From Jiella flava (GTDB taxonomy: Bacteria > Pseudomonadota > Alphaproteobacteria > Rhizobiales > Rhizobiaceae), in contig NZ_JAFMPP010000011.1 of assembly GCF_017349315.1 (NCBI RefSeq), positions 1 through 64,000 on the forward strand: a stretch of 64,000 nucleotides of DNA, read 5' to 3'. Every line of letters starts with the position of its first letter. The stretch's first letter is position 1. The notes under the pieces were generated by a model. The model searched no databases. It was given only the letters and a program-made list of their open reading frames with translations, and was not told where the DNA came from. Below, one piece after another: positions 1 to 8,071 of this stretch. The position numbers and the translations under genes are program-made.

Positions 1-131
1 TGTTCGATTACATCGAGCGCTTCTACAATCCCCAGCGACGGCACTCGACATTGGGCTATATGAGCCCCGTCGAGTTCGAGGAGAAAGCTATGTTAGCTTA
101 ACTGCGTGTCCGAAAAACCGGCAGCAGGCCA
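1..131 (+). mobile_element. Right end of an IS3-family insertion sequence
   Basis: The window opens inside an IS3-family element. The last codons of its transposase are followed by about 30 bases ending in GCAGCAGGCCA at 121-131, which has the CA terminus expected of an IS3-type right inverted repeat. Read from the other strand the end begins TGGCCTGCTGCCGG. The left end and the target duplication lie outside the window, so the exact boundary at 131 is inferred. Confidence 0.75.
3..101 (+). CDS. IS3-family transposase (OrfB), C-terminal fragment
   Basis: The first 32 codons visible read FDYIERFYNPQRRHSTLGY followed by a short tail and a TAA stop at 99-101. The YN..RRHS.LGY..P..FE pattern is the conserved C-terminus of IS3-family OrfB integrases (rve domain), which catalyse transposition with a DDE active site. 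The catalytic residues lie upstream of the window, so whether the copy is intact cannot be judged. No frameshift is seen in the visible part. Confidence 0.9.
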   Translation, partial: FDYIERFYNPQRRHSTLGYMSPVEFEEKAMLA

Positions 132-177
132 TTTCGATCGGCGTCAAGTCGCAGCGTTCCTTGGAGATTGGACGGTC

Positions 178-693
178 TCAGACTGAGTGCCGCACACCGG
201 GAATCATCCGCTTCAAGGCCGGCGAACGGAACCAGAAGTGCTGGGCCAGCGCGCCGAGAATGTGGAGACCGGCCAGCACCAGGAGCGGGGTCCATAAGAA
301 GGCGTGGTAGCCAGCGATGGTGTCATTGCCGGTGAACCAGGCGAGGAGACCAAGGACGGGCATGACGATGAGCAGAGCATAGAGCAGAAAATGAGTGACT
401 TTGGCGAGCATCGTCGACCATTGCGGCTCTTCATCATTGTGGGGCGGTCGACCGACGACGAAGCGGTCGCCAAGGCGGATCAGCGTTGCCGCAAGAATCA
501 CGCTGCCGATGACGATGTGGCTATAGCCGAGAGTGGTGGTGAGCTGGTCGGTTATCTTGCCGTCGAGCGTCGCATCCCAGACGTCGCTCATGAATCCGCC
601 TTCGATCCACTGGCCGATGATGAGGAGAACGATGGTCCAGTGCAGGAAGACGTTGAGCCGGCTCCAGCCGGTTGTCGGTGCGGTTTTCAACAT
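178..693 (-). CDS. Cytochrome b561 family membrane protein
   Basis: This 171-residue protein matches the bacterial CybB-type b561 family: inner-membrane di-haem b proteins that pass electrons from quinol. It starts with the typical W(S)RL.....HW motif (histidine at about 18) and shows four hydrophobic segments (about 15-30, 55-75, 92-115, 125-145). Further candidate haem histidines sit in YSH (about 58), THFLLY (about 100) and LHILGALAQH near the end. The length is normal for the family. It stands alone, with the mobile-element end about 50 bp beyond its stop. A near-palindrome at 767-784 lies about 75 bp upstream of its start and recurs upstream of the ABC ATPase at 3739. Confidence 0.88.
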   Translation of the reverse strand: MLKTAPTTGWSRLNVFLHWTIVLLIIGQWIEGGFMSDVWDATLDGKITDQLTTTLGYSHIVIGSVILAATLIRLGDRFVVGRPPHNDEEPQWSTMLAKVTHFLLYALLIVMPVLGLLAWFTGNDTIAGYHAFLWTPLLVLAGLHILGALAQHFWFRSPALKRMIPGVRHSV

Positions 694-766
694 GAGGGCA
701 GTCCGGTCTCCTGATTGGCAAGCGGAGACCTTTTGTGCTGTCAGCTCTACCCCTTCATTGCCCCGA

Positions 767-784
767 CTATACGGATCGGTAACC
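767..784. promoter_or_regulatory. Near-palindromic site upstream of cytochrome b561, copy 1
   Basis: The sequence CTATACGGATCGGTAACC shares its first 15 bases exactly with the site at 3569-3586 (CTATACGGATCGGTATAG). The second copy is a near-palindrome (16 of 18 positions). The spacing resembles operators of TetR-type regulators, but no regulator is assigned. Confidence 0.4.
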
Positions 785-868
785 GAACGACATTGTCGTG
801 TCCCGGCGGTTGAATCGGTCTGGACTGCGGCTTGGACGGATGCTGTTTGCGGCCGCGCCGGCGGCGAT

Positions 869-1306
869 CTATGTCAGCGTGATCAGCCAGGCGCCAAGCG
901 CAATCAGCGCGACGCCCAGCCAGTTCACCGCGCCGAGCCGCTCGCCGAGAAACGTGGCCCCGAAGATCGCGACGAGGACCACCGACAGCTTGTCGATCGG
1001 CGCAACGCGGGCGGCATCGCCAAGCTTCAGAGCGCGAAAATAGCACAGCCAGGACGCTCCCGTGGCAAGCCCCGACAGCGCCAGGAAAACCAGCGAGCGG
1101 CCGGGCAACGAGGCCGGCGATCGCCACTGCTTGGTGAAGGCGACGATCAGCGCCAGAAGCGCGACGACGACGAGGGTACGCAGCAGCGTCGCAAGGTCGG
1201 AGGGAATGTCGGCGACGCCGACCTTGGCGAGAATCGCCGTCAGCGCGGCGAATATGGCGGCAAGCAGCGCCCAGAACTGCCAGGCACCGGCAAGGGCTGC
1301 GACCAT
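869..1306 (-). CDS. Half-size EamA/DMT-family transporter
   Basis: This 145-residue, almost entirely hydrophobic protein carries a single EamA domain with about five membrane segments. The region GLATGASWLCYFRALKLGDA and the following hydrophobic GE(R)LG....GVALIALGAWLI tail are typical of the drug/metabolite transporter superfamily. Full members are about 300 residues with two EamA repeats; the single-repeat form is a known subgroup of about 140 residues, so this is not a truncation. A GGGAGA ribosome site precedes the ATG. The substrate is unknown. No partner half-transporter is adjacent. Confidence 0.85.
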   Translation of the reverse strand: MVAALAGAWQFWALLAAIFAALTAILAKVGVADIPSDLATLLRTLVVVALLALIVAFTKQWRSPASLPGRSLVFLALSGLATGASWLCYFRALKLGDAARVAPIDKLSVVLVAIFGATFLGERLGAVNWLGVALIALGAWLITLT

Positions 1307-1366
1307 CGGCGTGTCTCCCGTTTCACGTCATCGGCGATGATAGGTCTTGCGCCATACCGCGCCGGA

Positions 1367-2764
1367 TTATTTCGCGGCAATGGGCAGCTTGACCGCGACG
1401 ATCAAGCCCGGCGCGTTGTCGAGCGCCTCGACGGTTCCGCCGTGCAGCTCGGCGATCGCCGCGACAAGAGCGAGGCCGAGACCGCTCCCCGCCGTGGTGC
1501 GGCTGCGATCGAGGCGGTAGAGCCGGCGGAAGATTTTTTCCCGTTCCTCGTCCGGAACGCCTGGACCGTCGTCGGCAACCGCCAGGATGGCGCGGGCGCC
1601 ATCGCAGCGCAGCGTCACGGCGATGTGGCCCGGCGGCGGCACGTGATGGATGGCGTTTTCGACCAGATTGACGAGCAACTGGATCAACAGCTCCTCATCG
1701 CCTTCGATGATCACCGGTTCGAGATCGTCGAAGGCAAGCATGTGGCCGACATCGGCCGCGACATCGGCGAAGACGTCGGCGGTCTTGCCGGCGATCGCCG
1801 CCAGATCGAGGCGGCGAAAGCGTGAGCGCCGGGTGCCGGCTTCGATCTGAGCAATCCGTAGCAGCGCATGGAACGTGCCGATCGCCGCGTCGCTCTCGGC
1901 GATCGCGACGTCGATCGCCGCCTCGTATTCGGCCGCTGTCCGGGGCTTGCGGCGCACCGCGTCGAGCCGCTGGCGCAGCCGCGCGAGCGGGGTGCGCAGG
2001 TCGTGGGCGACATCGGTCGAGACCTGTTTCAGGCTCGACAGCAGCGTTTCGATCCGCGCCAGCATGGCGTTGATGTCGGCGGCCAGCCGATCGACCTCGT
2101 CGCCGCGCGGCGAGACCGGCAGCCGAAGATCGAGGCGACCCTCGACGATCTGCCGGGTCGTGCCGGCGATTTCGTCCACCCGCCGGGTCGGTCCTCGGGC
2201 CACGACGAACCCCCCGACAAGCGCCAGGAGTGCGGTGACGATTCCGCCGATCACCATGGCTTCGAGGATGATCTCCTGGGTTTCGTCGAGGATATGGGAA
2301 TTGCGGCCGATCATCACCTCATAGGGGCCGATCGTTTCGCCGAGCGCGAAGAGCAGCACCTCGTGATCTTTGTTATGGGCGTCGGCGGCGCGCAGATCGG
2401 CGGTCTTGGCGATCACCGCGTGTTTGAGTTTGGTGTCCTGCCAGCCGGGCCGCCACAGCTCGCCGGGAACATTGCCGGCGATGGCGCGGCCGCTTTTGTC
2501 GCGCACCAGAAAAAAGCGGTCCTCCGAGGCGGACTCGCTGAGATCGTCGAGCCCGTTGTCGAGAGCTCTCTGGCCGCCGGCGGCGAAGGCGTCCTGCAGC
2601 CGGCCCATCTCGTCGCCGACCGACGAGCGCAGGATGCCGGAGAGTTCCGATGAGGCGACCACATAGGTGGTGCCGAAAATGACCAGAACCGAGACGACGA
2701 AGAAGGCCGTATAGATCAGCGCGACCCGGAAGGAGATCGAGCGGACTTCCTCAGGCAGGAACAT
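1367..2764 (-). CDS. Sensor histidine kinase (HAMP-HisKA-HATPase)
   Basis: This 465-residue membrane kinase has one transmembrane segment near 12-36, a periplasmic region of about 125 residues, and a second segment near 168-190. A HAMP linker follows (about 190-243), then a HisKA domain with the phospho-acceptor H254 in DVAHDLRTPLARLRQRLD. The ATPase domain shows an N box (NLVENA, 366-371), DDGPGVP (398-404) and GSGLGLALV (427-435). It overlaps the upstream response regulator by 14 bp, so the two are translationally coupled. The architecture is of the EnvZ/QseC class. The periplasmic domain gives no clue to the ligand. Confidence 0.95.
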   Translation of the reverse strand: MFLPEEVRSISFRVALIYTAFFVVSVLVIFGTTYVVASSELSGILRSSVGDEMGRLQDAFAAGGQRALDNGLDDLSESASEDRFFLVRDKSGRAIAGNVPGELWRPGWQDTKLKHAVIAKTADLRAADAHNKDHEVLLFALGETIGPYEVMIGRNSHILDETQEIILEAMVIGGIVTALLALVGGFVVARGPTRRVDEIAGTTRQIVEGRLDLRLPVSPRGDEVDRLAADINAMLARIETLLSSLKQVSTDVAHDLRTPLARLRQRLDAVRRKPRTAAEYEAAIDVAIAESDAAIGTFHALLRIAQIEAGTRRSRFRRLDLAAIAGKTADVFADVAADVGHMLAFDDLEPVIIEGDEELLIQLLVNLVENAIHHVPPPGHIAVTLRCDGARAILAVADDGPGVPDEEREKIFRRLYRLDRSRTTAGSGLGLALVAAIAELHGGTVEALDNAPGLIVAVKLPIAAK

Positions 2765-3428
2765 TCAGCATGTATCCCGAACCGCGGATGGTCTTGATCA
2801 TCTCCTGCTCGAAAGGCCGATCGACCTTCGCGCGCAGGCGGCTGACATGGGTTTCGACGACGTTGGTCTTCGGGTCGAAGTGGAAGTCCCAGACCCGTTC
2901 GAGCAGCATGGTGCGGGTCAGCACCCGGCCGCGATTGCGCATCATATATTCGAGCAGGCGAAATTCGCGCGGTTGCAGCTCAATCGTGTGGCCGCCGCGC
3001 TTCACCGTCCGGGCGATGAGATTCATCTCCAACTCGCCGACCTTCAGCACTGTCTCCTCCCGCTTCAGCGGCGAGCGGCGGGCGAGCGCGTTCAGCCGTG
3101 CCATCAGCTCGGAAAAGGCGAAGGGTTTGACCAGATAGTCGTCGGCCCCGGCTTCCAGCCCCTCCACCCGGTCGTCGAGCCCGGAGACGGAGGTGAGGAA
3201 GATCACCGGCGTGTCGCGGCCGGAGGAGCGCAGCGCCTTGACGATCGACAGCCCGTCGAGGCCCGGCAGCATGCGGTCGACGACGATGGCATCGTAGTCG
3301 CGGGTGCAGGCAAGCTCCAGCCCGGTCGGCCCGGCGAGCGCGTGATCGGCGTCGTGCCCCTCCTCCTTCAGACCTCCGACCACATAGTCGGCGGTCGCGC
3401 CGTCGTCCTCGATCACCAGCACCTTCAT
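2751..3428 (-). CDS. OmpR/PhoB-family response regulator
   Basis: This 225-residue regulator pairs with the kinase it overlaps. The receiver domain (1-115) contains the acidic pair in MKVLVIEDD, the phospho-acceptor D51 in VVDRMLPG, T79 and K101 in LVKPF. The C-terminal winged helix shows the usual LQPREFRLLEYMMRNRGRVL and TNVVETHVSRLRAKV segments. I chose the ATG at 3428 because MKVLVIEDD is the canonical start; an upstream in-frame extension is possible but lacks family similarity. Targets are unknown. Confidence 0.95.
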   Translation of the reverse strand: MKVLVIEDDGATADYVVGGLKEEGHDADHALAGPTGLELACTRDYDAIVVDRMLPGLDGLSIVKALRSSGRDTPVIFLTSVSGLDDRVEGLEAGADDYLVKPFAFSELMARLNALARRSPLKREETVLKVGELEMNLIARTVKRGGHTIELQPREFRLLEYMMRNRGRVLTRTMLLERVWDFHFDPKTNVVETHVSRLRAKVDRPFEQEMIKTIRGSGYMLNVPA

Positions 3429-3738
3429 CGCAGGCTGTCCTTCTCGATCGTCCTTTTTCTGCGGGCGGAGCCGATCTGCCGGCCCTCGTCGCGGCAGATC
3501 GCCGCGGCGCATTGGTTCTCGCTTTGCTTTTCGTTAGCGCAAAGCCGGCGCCGCCGCGATGCCTGCAACTATACGGATCGGTATAGCCTGCCGTCGGTTC
3601 AGCCCCGCCTTGCTCGATCCGGCCGGGTGCCGGTCGGCGGACGGATCCTGCAAAATCGCAAAATCCCGCCTTGCCGTCACAGGGCGAAGCGGGCCTTATA
3701 AGCATTGGATTTTGCATGCGCATTGGAAGGAGTCGAGG
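3429..3738. other. Divergent intergenic region between the two-component system and the ABC ATPase
   Basis: This 310-bp gap separates divergently read genes and must hold both promoters. The one conspicuous element is the near-palindrome at 3569-3586. A GGAAGGAG-like ribosome site precedes the ATPase start. I see no gene. Confidence 0.6.
3569..3586. promoter_or_regulatory. Near-palindromic operator-like site, copy 2
   Basis: CTATACGGATCGGTATAG is symmetric at 16 of 18 positions. Its first 15 bases recur at 767-781 upstream of cytochrome b561. It lies about 140 bp upstream of the response regulator start and about 150 bp upstream of the ABC ATPase, in a position suited to regulation. The factor that binds it is not known. 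Confidence 0.45.
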
Positions 3739-4590
3739 ATGCGACCATCGGACCGCTCGGAGCATCCTCAGGGCACGCGTGCTACGGCGCATGAGGGGGC
3801 TGCCACCGGCTTGCGCGATCCGGTGATCGCGGCGCGCGGGCTCAACCTCGTCTTTCCGACCGCCGCGGCGCCGGTCCACGCGCTCAAGGATGTCGATCTG
3901 TCGATCCATCGCGGCGAGTTCGTGTCGCTGATCGGCCCGTCCGGTTGTGGCAAGACCACCTTGCTGCGGGTGATCGCCGACCTCGAACGGCCGACCGGCG
4001 GGACCATCACCGTCAACGGCATGACCCCGGACGAGGCCCGCCGCCAGCGGGCCTATGGCTATGTCTTCCAAGCGGCGGCGCTTTACCCCTGGCGCACGAT
4101 CGAAAACAACATCGCGCTGCCCCTGGAAATCATGGGCGTCGAGCGGGCCGAACAGCGGCGGCGGATTGAGGCCGGCCTCGATCTCGTCGGCCTGTCGGGT
4201 TTCGGCAAGACGTTTCCCTGGCAGCTCTCGGGCGGCATGCAGCAGCGCGCCTCGATCGCCAGGGCGCTGTCCTTCGATCCCGATCTTTTGTTGATGGACG
4301 AGCCCTTCGGCGCGCTCGACGAGATCGTCCGCGATCACCTCAATGAAGAGCTGCTGAAGCTCTGGGCGAAGACCGACAAGACCATCGTCTTCGTCACCCA
4401 TTCGATCCCCGAGGCGGTGTTCCTGTCGACCCGTATCGTGGTGATGAGCCCGAGGCCGGGCCGCATCCACGACATCATCGACTGCGATCTCGGCCGCGAG
4501 CGTCCGCTCGACATCCGCGACACGCCGGAATTTCTGCAGATCGCCCACCGGGTGCGCGAGGGCCTGCGCGCCGGGAATGGCGATGAGTGA
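3739..4590 (+). CDS. ABC transporter ATP-binding protein, NitT/TauT (SsuB/TauB) type
   Basis: This 283-residue ATPase powers import of anions such as nitrate, sulfonates or taurine in its family. It has a Walker A motif GPSGCGKTT, a Q-loop in YVFQAAALYPWRT, the signature LSGGMQQR, Walker B LLLMDEPFGALD and the H-loop FVTHSIPEA. The C-terminal RIVVMSPRPGRI segment is typical of the SsuB/TauB/NrtD subgroup. I chose the ATG at 3739, preceded by a purine-rich ribosome site. The permease and binding protein that normally accompany this ATPase are missing, so it is probably a remnant of a transporter operon or serves a permease encoded elsewhere. Confidence 0.92.
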   Translation: MRPSDRSEHPQGTRATAHEGAATGLRDPVIAARGLNLVFPTAAAPVHALKDVDLSIHRGEFVSLIGPSGCGKTTLLRVIADLERPTGGTITVNGMTPDEARRQRAYGYVFQAAALYPWRTIENNIALPLEIMGVERAEQRRRIEAGLDLVGLSGFGKTFPWQLSGGMQQRASIARALSFDPDLLLMDEPFGALDEIVRDHLNEELLKLWAKTDKTIVFVTHSIPEAVFLSTRIVVMSPRPGRIHDIIDCDLGRERPLDIRDTPEFLQIAHRVREGLRAGNGDE

Positions 4591-4824
4591 GGCGCTCGAT
4601 CACAGTCATCGCCCAAGGCCCTTCATCGAATGTTTCAGCCGGCACAGCCGGGTAGGCCGCCACGGACATGGCGGCCTCGATCGGATCGCCGATGCGCCAG
4701 CCACGTCGCCGCCAGTCCCCGCCCGCGATTTCGATAGCCTGGGATGTTTACTTCACCGCCAGGTTGATCGAAATCGCCGTCTCCTCCGTCAGGAGGCCAA
4801 GGGATTGAGGCGTCTCCGCCGTCG
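4591..4824. other. Gap after the orphan ABC ATPase, possible lost-permease scar
   Basis: A permease gene would be expected here, starting in overlap with the ATPase stop. An ATG at 4583 opens a frame beginning MSEAL, a plausible permease start, but what follows is not hydrophobic and resembles no transporter. The minus strand also holds an open stretch of about 50 codons that I do not recognise. I read this as the edge of a deletion. Confidence 0.4.
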
Positions 4825-6129
4825 TCACAAAATATAGCGCGACAGGTCGACGTTCCCCGCAATGCCGTCGAGCGCCTTATGCACATAGGCGGCGTCGACG
4901 GTGTAGTGCTCGCCGGCCTTGTCCGGCGCCTCGAAGGAGATGTCGTCGAGGACGCGCTCCATCACCGTCTGCAGGCGCCGCGCGCCGATGTTCTCGACCG
5001 AGCCGTTGAGGGCGACGGCGGTATCGGCGATGGCGTCGATGGCGTCGTCGGTGATCTCCAGATCGACGTTTTCGGTCTGCATCAGCGCCACATACTGCTT
5101 GATCAGCGAGGCCTCCGTCTCGGTCAGGATGCGGCGGAAGTCCTCCTTGGTCAGTGCCCGCAGCTCCACCCGGATCGGCAGGCGGCCCTGCAGCTCGGGG
5201 AGGAGATCCGACGGCTTCGACACATGGAAGGCACCCGACGCGATGAATAGGATGTGGTCGGTCTTGACCGCCCCGTGCTTGGTGGCAACCGTGGTGCCCT
5301 CGACCAAGGGCAGGAGATCGCGCTGGACGCCCTCGCGCGAGACGCCGGCAGAGTGCCCGTCCTTTGTCGCGACCTTGTCGATCTCATCCAGAAACACGAT
5401 GCCGTTGTTCTCGACGGCGGCGATCGCCTCGCGCACCACCTGCTCCTGATCGAGCAGCTTGTCGGATTCCTCGCCGATCAACAGGTCGTAGCTGTCGCGG
5501 ACGGTGGTGCGGCGCTGCTTGGTCCGCCCTCCACCCATCTTGCCGAACATTTCCGACAGATTGAGAACGCCGATATTGGCACCCGGCATGCCGGGGATCT
5601 CCATCCCGCCGAGGGGATTGCCGCTGTCGGCGACCTCGACGTCGATTTCCTTGTCGTCGAGTTCGCCGGCTCTCAGCTTCTTGCGGAAACTGTCGCGGGT
5701 CGCCGGCGAGGCGCTCTTGCCGACGAGGGCGTCGAGCACCCGGTCCTCGGCGCCCTGATGTGCCTTGGCCTTGACCTCCTCGCGCTTTTTCTCGCGCACC
5801 AGTGCGATGCCGATCTCGACGAGGTCGCGGATGATCTGCTCGACGTCGCGGCCGACATAGCCGACCTCGGTGAATTTGGTCGCCTCGACCTTGATGAAGG
5901 GAGCGCCGGCGAGCTTGGCCAGGCGCCGCGAGATTTCGGTCTTGCCGACGCCGGTCGGTCCGATCATCAAAATATTCTTCGGCATCACTTCCTCGCGCAG
6001 CGACCCCTCCAGCTGCTGACGGCGCCAGCGGTTGCGCAAGGCGACGGCGACGGCCCGTTTGGCGTCCTTCTGGCCGATAATGTGCCGATCGAGTTCGGAG
6101 ACGATTTCGCGGGGAGAGAAGTCAGTCAT
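4825..6129 (-). CDS. hslU: HslU, ATPase subunit of the HslUV (ClpYQ) protease
   Basis: This 434-residue AAA+ unfoldase feeds substrates to the HslV peptidase. It begins [20 protein letters not shown] and shows Walker [10 protein letters not shown], the GYVGRDV pore-loop segment, Walker [10 protein letters not shown], and the C-terminal sensor-2 [15 protein letters not shown]. It ends in YIL, close to the usual C-terminal tail that docks into HslV. The length matches other alphaproteobacterial HslU. A longer in-frame reading begins upstream, but the ATG at 6129 gives the family start. hslV, usually nearby in this group, is not in the window. Confidence 0.97.
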   Translation of the reverse strand: MTDFSPREIVSELDRHIIGQKDAKRAVAVALRNRWRRQQLEGSLREEVMPKNILMIGPTGVGKTEISRRLAKLAGAPFIKVEATKFTEVGYVGRDVEQIIRDLVEIGIALVREKKREEVKAKAHQGAEDRVLDALVGKSASPATRDSFRKKLRAGELDDKEIDVEVADSGNPLGGMEIPGMPGANIGVLNLSEMFGKMGGGRTKQRRTTVRDSYDLLIGEESDKLLDQEQVVREAIAAVENNGIVFLDEIDKVATKDGHSAGVSREGVQRDLLPLVEGTTVATKHGAVKTDHILFIASGAFHVSKPSDLLPELQGRLPIRVELRALTKEDFRRILTETEASLIKQYVALMQTENVDLEITDDAIDAIADTAVALNGSVENIGARRLQTVMERVLDDISFEAPDKAGEHYTVDAAYVHKALDGIAGNVDLSRYIL

Positions 6130-6698
6130 CAAGGTCACTTTTCGTCGTTCGGGCCGGATCGGCCCATCTTCGGTGTCGCCGCCGCCAGAATCCGATCGGC
6201 CGTTTCGGCCAGGGGAATCGCCAGGGGGCGTCAGTCTGTCACATTCAAGCTGGAGAGATCCGTCGCCCGAGGCGGATGATCGTCGGGCTTCGATTGGCCT
6301 CCAGCCATGCGTTGATGAGACGGATCGCCTGTCTGCCAGCGGTCGCAATTTCGTTAGGACAGGTCGAACCGCTCCTCCGGTTTCGTCCGCCTACATGGGA
6401 TGGCGGGGATCAAGATGCCAGTGCGAATGTGCCACGGAGCAACGGCGGGGGATTTTAAGTCTTCAAATCGCAATCGAAATGGGGTCACAGTGAATGGCCG
6501 ATTCGGGATCGGTCGATCAAGCTTTGACTGGTCGCCGCAACCGGCGGCATGGAGCGGTGTCGCGCCGCTTTGACCACCCCATCGTTTCGTCGCCAGCGTA
6601 TCGCGCGGCATTCGGGACGCCGCACGGCCGCAACGAACGGTGTGTAGCCAGCATGGGCGAACAGAGCACCTGTGACGGATCAAACAGGGGACCGGAAC
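6130..6698. other. Intergenic region between hslU and the LuxR regulator
   Basis: This 569-bp gap separates divergently read genes. The open frames within it have no family resemblance and no convincing ribosome sites. hslV would be expected on this side of hslU in related genomes, but nothing here encodes it. I see no clear promoter or repeat. Confidence 0.5.
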
Positions 6699-7409
6699 AT
6701 GAGCGGTGCAGCCGAGTGGCTCTCCGGTTTGAGCGAGCCGTGGTGTGAGGACGAATTGGCCGGGGCGCTGGAGACGGTCGCGGCTCAGCTCGGCTTTTCG
6801 CATGTCGCGTCCTTCGCGCTGCCCTCGACCGACGATGTCGGGCTGGCGACGCGGCTGATCCACGGCAATTGGACGACGACCTTCGCCCGGGCCTATGAGG
6901 GGCACGGGTTGCACAAGTTCAAGATCGTGCTCGGCACGCTGCGCACCGATCCGATGCCTTTCGTCTGGGATGTCGAGACGCTCTATGGCGCGGACGATCC
7001 AGATCCCTCGCCGGCGGCGAAATTTCTGGTCGATGAAGGCTATCACGCCGGCGTTCTTCTGCCGGTCCATGCGCTGACCTCGTTCAACGGCGCGCTGTCC
7101 TTTGCCGGGCGCGCGCCCGATCTTGCCGCCGAGACGGTGCGGCAGCTGCATCATTTCGCCTTTGTCTATTTCGCCATGCTGGCGGCGATCCGCTTTGAGG
7201 AGAACCGCAAGAACAACCCCTTATCCGGCCGCGAGCGGGACTGTCTGAAGCTCGCCATGCTCGGCAAGACCTCCAGCGAGATCGGCCTCATCCTGTCCCT
7301 GTCGGAATATACGGTCTCGCAATATCTGACGGCGGCCCAGCGCAAGATGAACGCCGCCAACCGCACCCACGCGGTCGCGATGGCCGCGCAGCTCGGCTAT
7401 CTGTCGTGA
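6699..7409 (+). CDS. LuxR-family regulator with autoinducer-binding-like domain
   Basis: This 236-residue protein has an N-terminal autoinducer-binding-like domain (about 15-165) and a C-terminal LuxR helix-turn-helix (about 175-232, LSGRERDCLKLAMLGKTSSEIG). The ligand pocket keeps W58, Y66 and W90 (PFVW). The conserved Asp-Pro pair that contacts the acyl-homoserine-lactone amide is replaced by K75-I76. No LuxI synthase is nearby, so it is a LuxR solo. I preferred the ATG at 6699, which follows a GGGGA ribosome site; an in-frame GTG at 6672 is an alternative. Its end overlaps the next gene by 4 bp. Confidence 0.9.
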   Translation: MSGAAEWLSGLSEPWCEDELAGALETVAAQLGFSHVASFALPSTDDVGLATRLIHGNWTTTFARAYEGHGLHKFKIVLGTLRTDPMPFVWDVETLYGADDPDPSPAAKFLVDEGYHAGVLLPVHALTSFNGALSFAGRAPDLAAETVRQLHHFAFVYFAMLAAIRFEENRKNNPLSGRERDCLKLAMLGKTSSEIGLILSLSEYTVSQYLTAAQRKMNAANRTHAVAMAAQLGYLS

Positions 7410-8032
7410 GCGGACTGCCGGACGGCGCGCGCTATTATCCCGGCTATTTCGATCGCAGCGGCCAGGAGGCGCTGGTGAAGGCGATCCGCGCCGTCGTCGC
7501 GGCCGCGCCGCTCTATCGGCCGGTGATGCCGCGCTCCGGCCGGCCGTTTTCGGTGCGCATGACCAATTGCGGATCTCTCGGCTGGGTCGCGGACAAAGCC
7601 GGCTATCGCTACCAGCCCCGCCATCCCGTCACCGATGCGCTTTGGCCGGAGATCCCGCCGGTGCTCTTGAGTTTGTGGGCAGCGGTGGCGGACTATCCCC
7701 ATTCGCCGGAGGCCTGTCTCGTCAATGTCTACGACGAAAGCGCCAAGATGGGGCTGCATCAGGACAAGGACGAGACAGCGCTCGACGCGCCGGTGGTGTC
7801 GATTTCGCTCGGCGACGACTGCCGGTTTCGGATCGGCGGTGTGGAGCGCGGCGGCAAGACCGCGTCGTTGCGCCTTGCCTCCGGCGACGTCTTCGTCCTC
7901 GGCGGCGCCGCGCGGCTTTGCCACCACGGTGTCGACCGGATCGATCCGCAGACCTCGACGCTTTTGACCAAGGGCGGGCGGATCAATCTGACGCTCCGAC
8001 GCGTGACGCTGCCGGATGGGCAGCCGGCATAG
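7406..8032 (+). CDS. alkB: AlkB-type 2-oxoglutarate/Fe(II) dioxygenase
   Basis: This 208-residue protein belongs to the AlkB family, which removes methyl groups from 1-methyladenine and 3-methylcytosine by oxidative dealkylation. The iron ligands are H118 and D120 (MGLHQDKDE) and H174 (LCHHGVDRI). R192 and R198 in GRINLTLRR match the oxoglutarate-binding and catalytic arginines. The length equals typical bacterial AlkB. It starts with GTG inside the stop of the LuxR gene (GTGA overlap), which implies translational coupling and shared expression. No ada gene is adjacent. Confidence 0.94.
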   Translation: MSGLPDGARYYPGYFDRSGQEALVKAIRAVVAAAPLYRPVMPRSGRPFSVRMTNCGSLGWVADKAGYRYQPRHPVTDALWPEIPPVLLSLWAAVADYPHSPEACLVNVYDESAKMGLHQDKDETALDAPVVSISLGDDCRFRIGGVERGGKTASLRLASGDVFVLGGAARLCHHGVDRIDPQTSTLLTKGGRINLTLRRVTLPDGQPA

Positions 8033-8071
8033 ACCAAGGGTCCGAATCCGGCTGACGTCTTGCCAGCGCGC

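Noticed and set aside
2980-4548. Minus-strand frame joining the response-regulator region with sequence opposite the ABC ATPase
   Set aside because: The genuine frames of both genes are clear from motifs; this frame has no domain.
4577-4837. Plus-strand frame starting at the ATPase stop, considered as an ABC permease
   Set aside because: It has no hydrophobic helices and ends after 86 codons, so it cannot be a functional permease.
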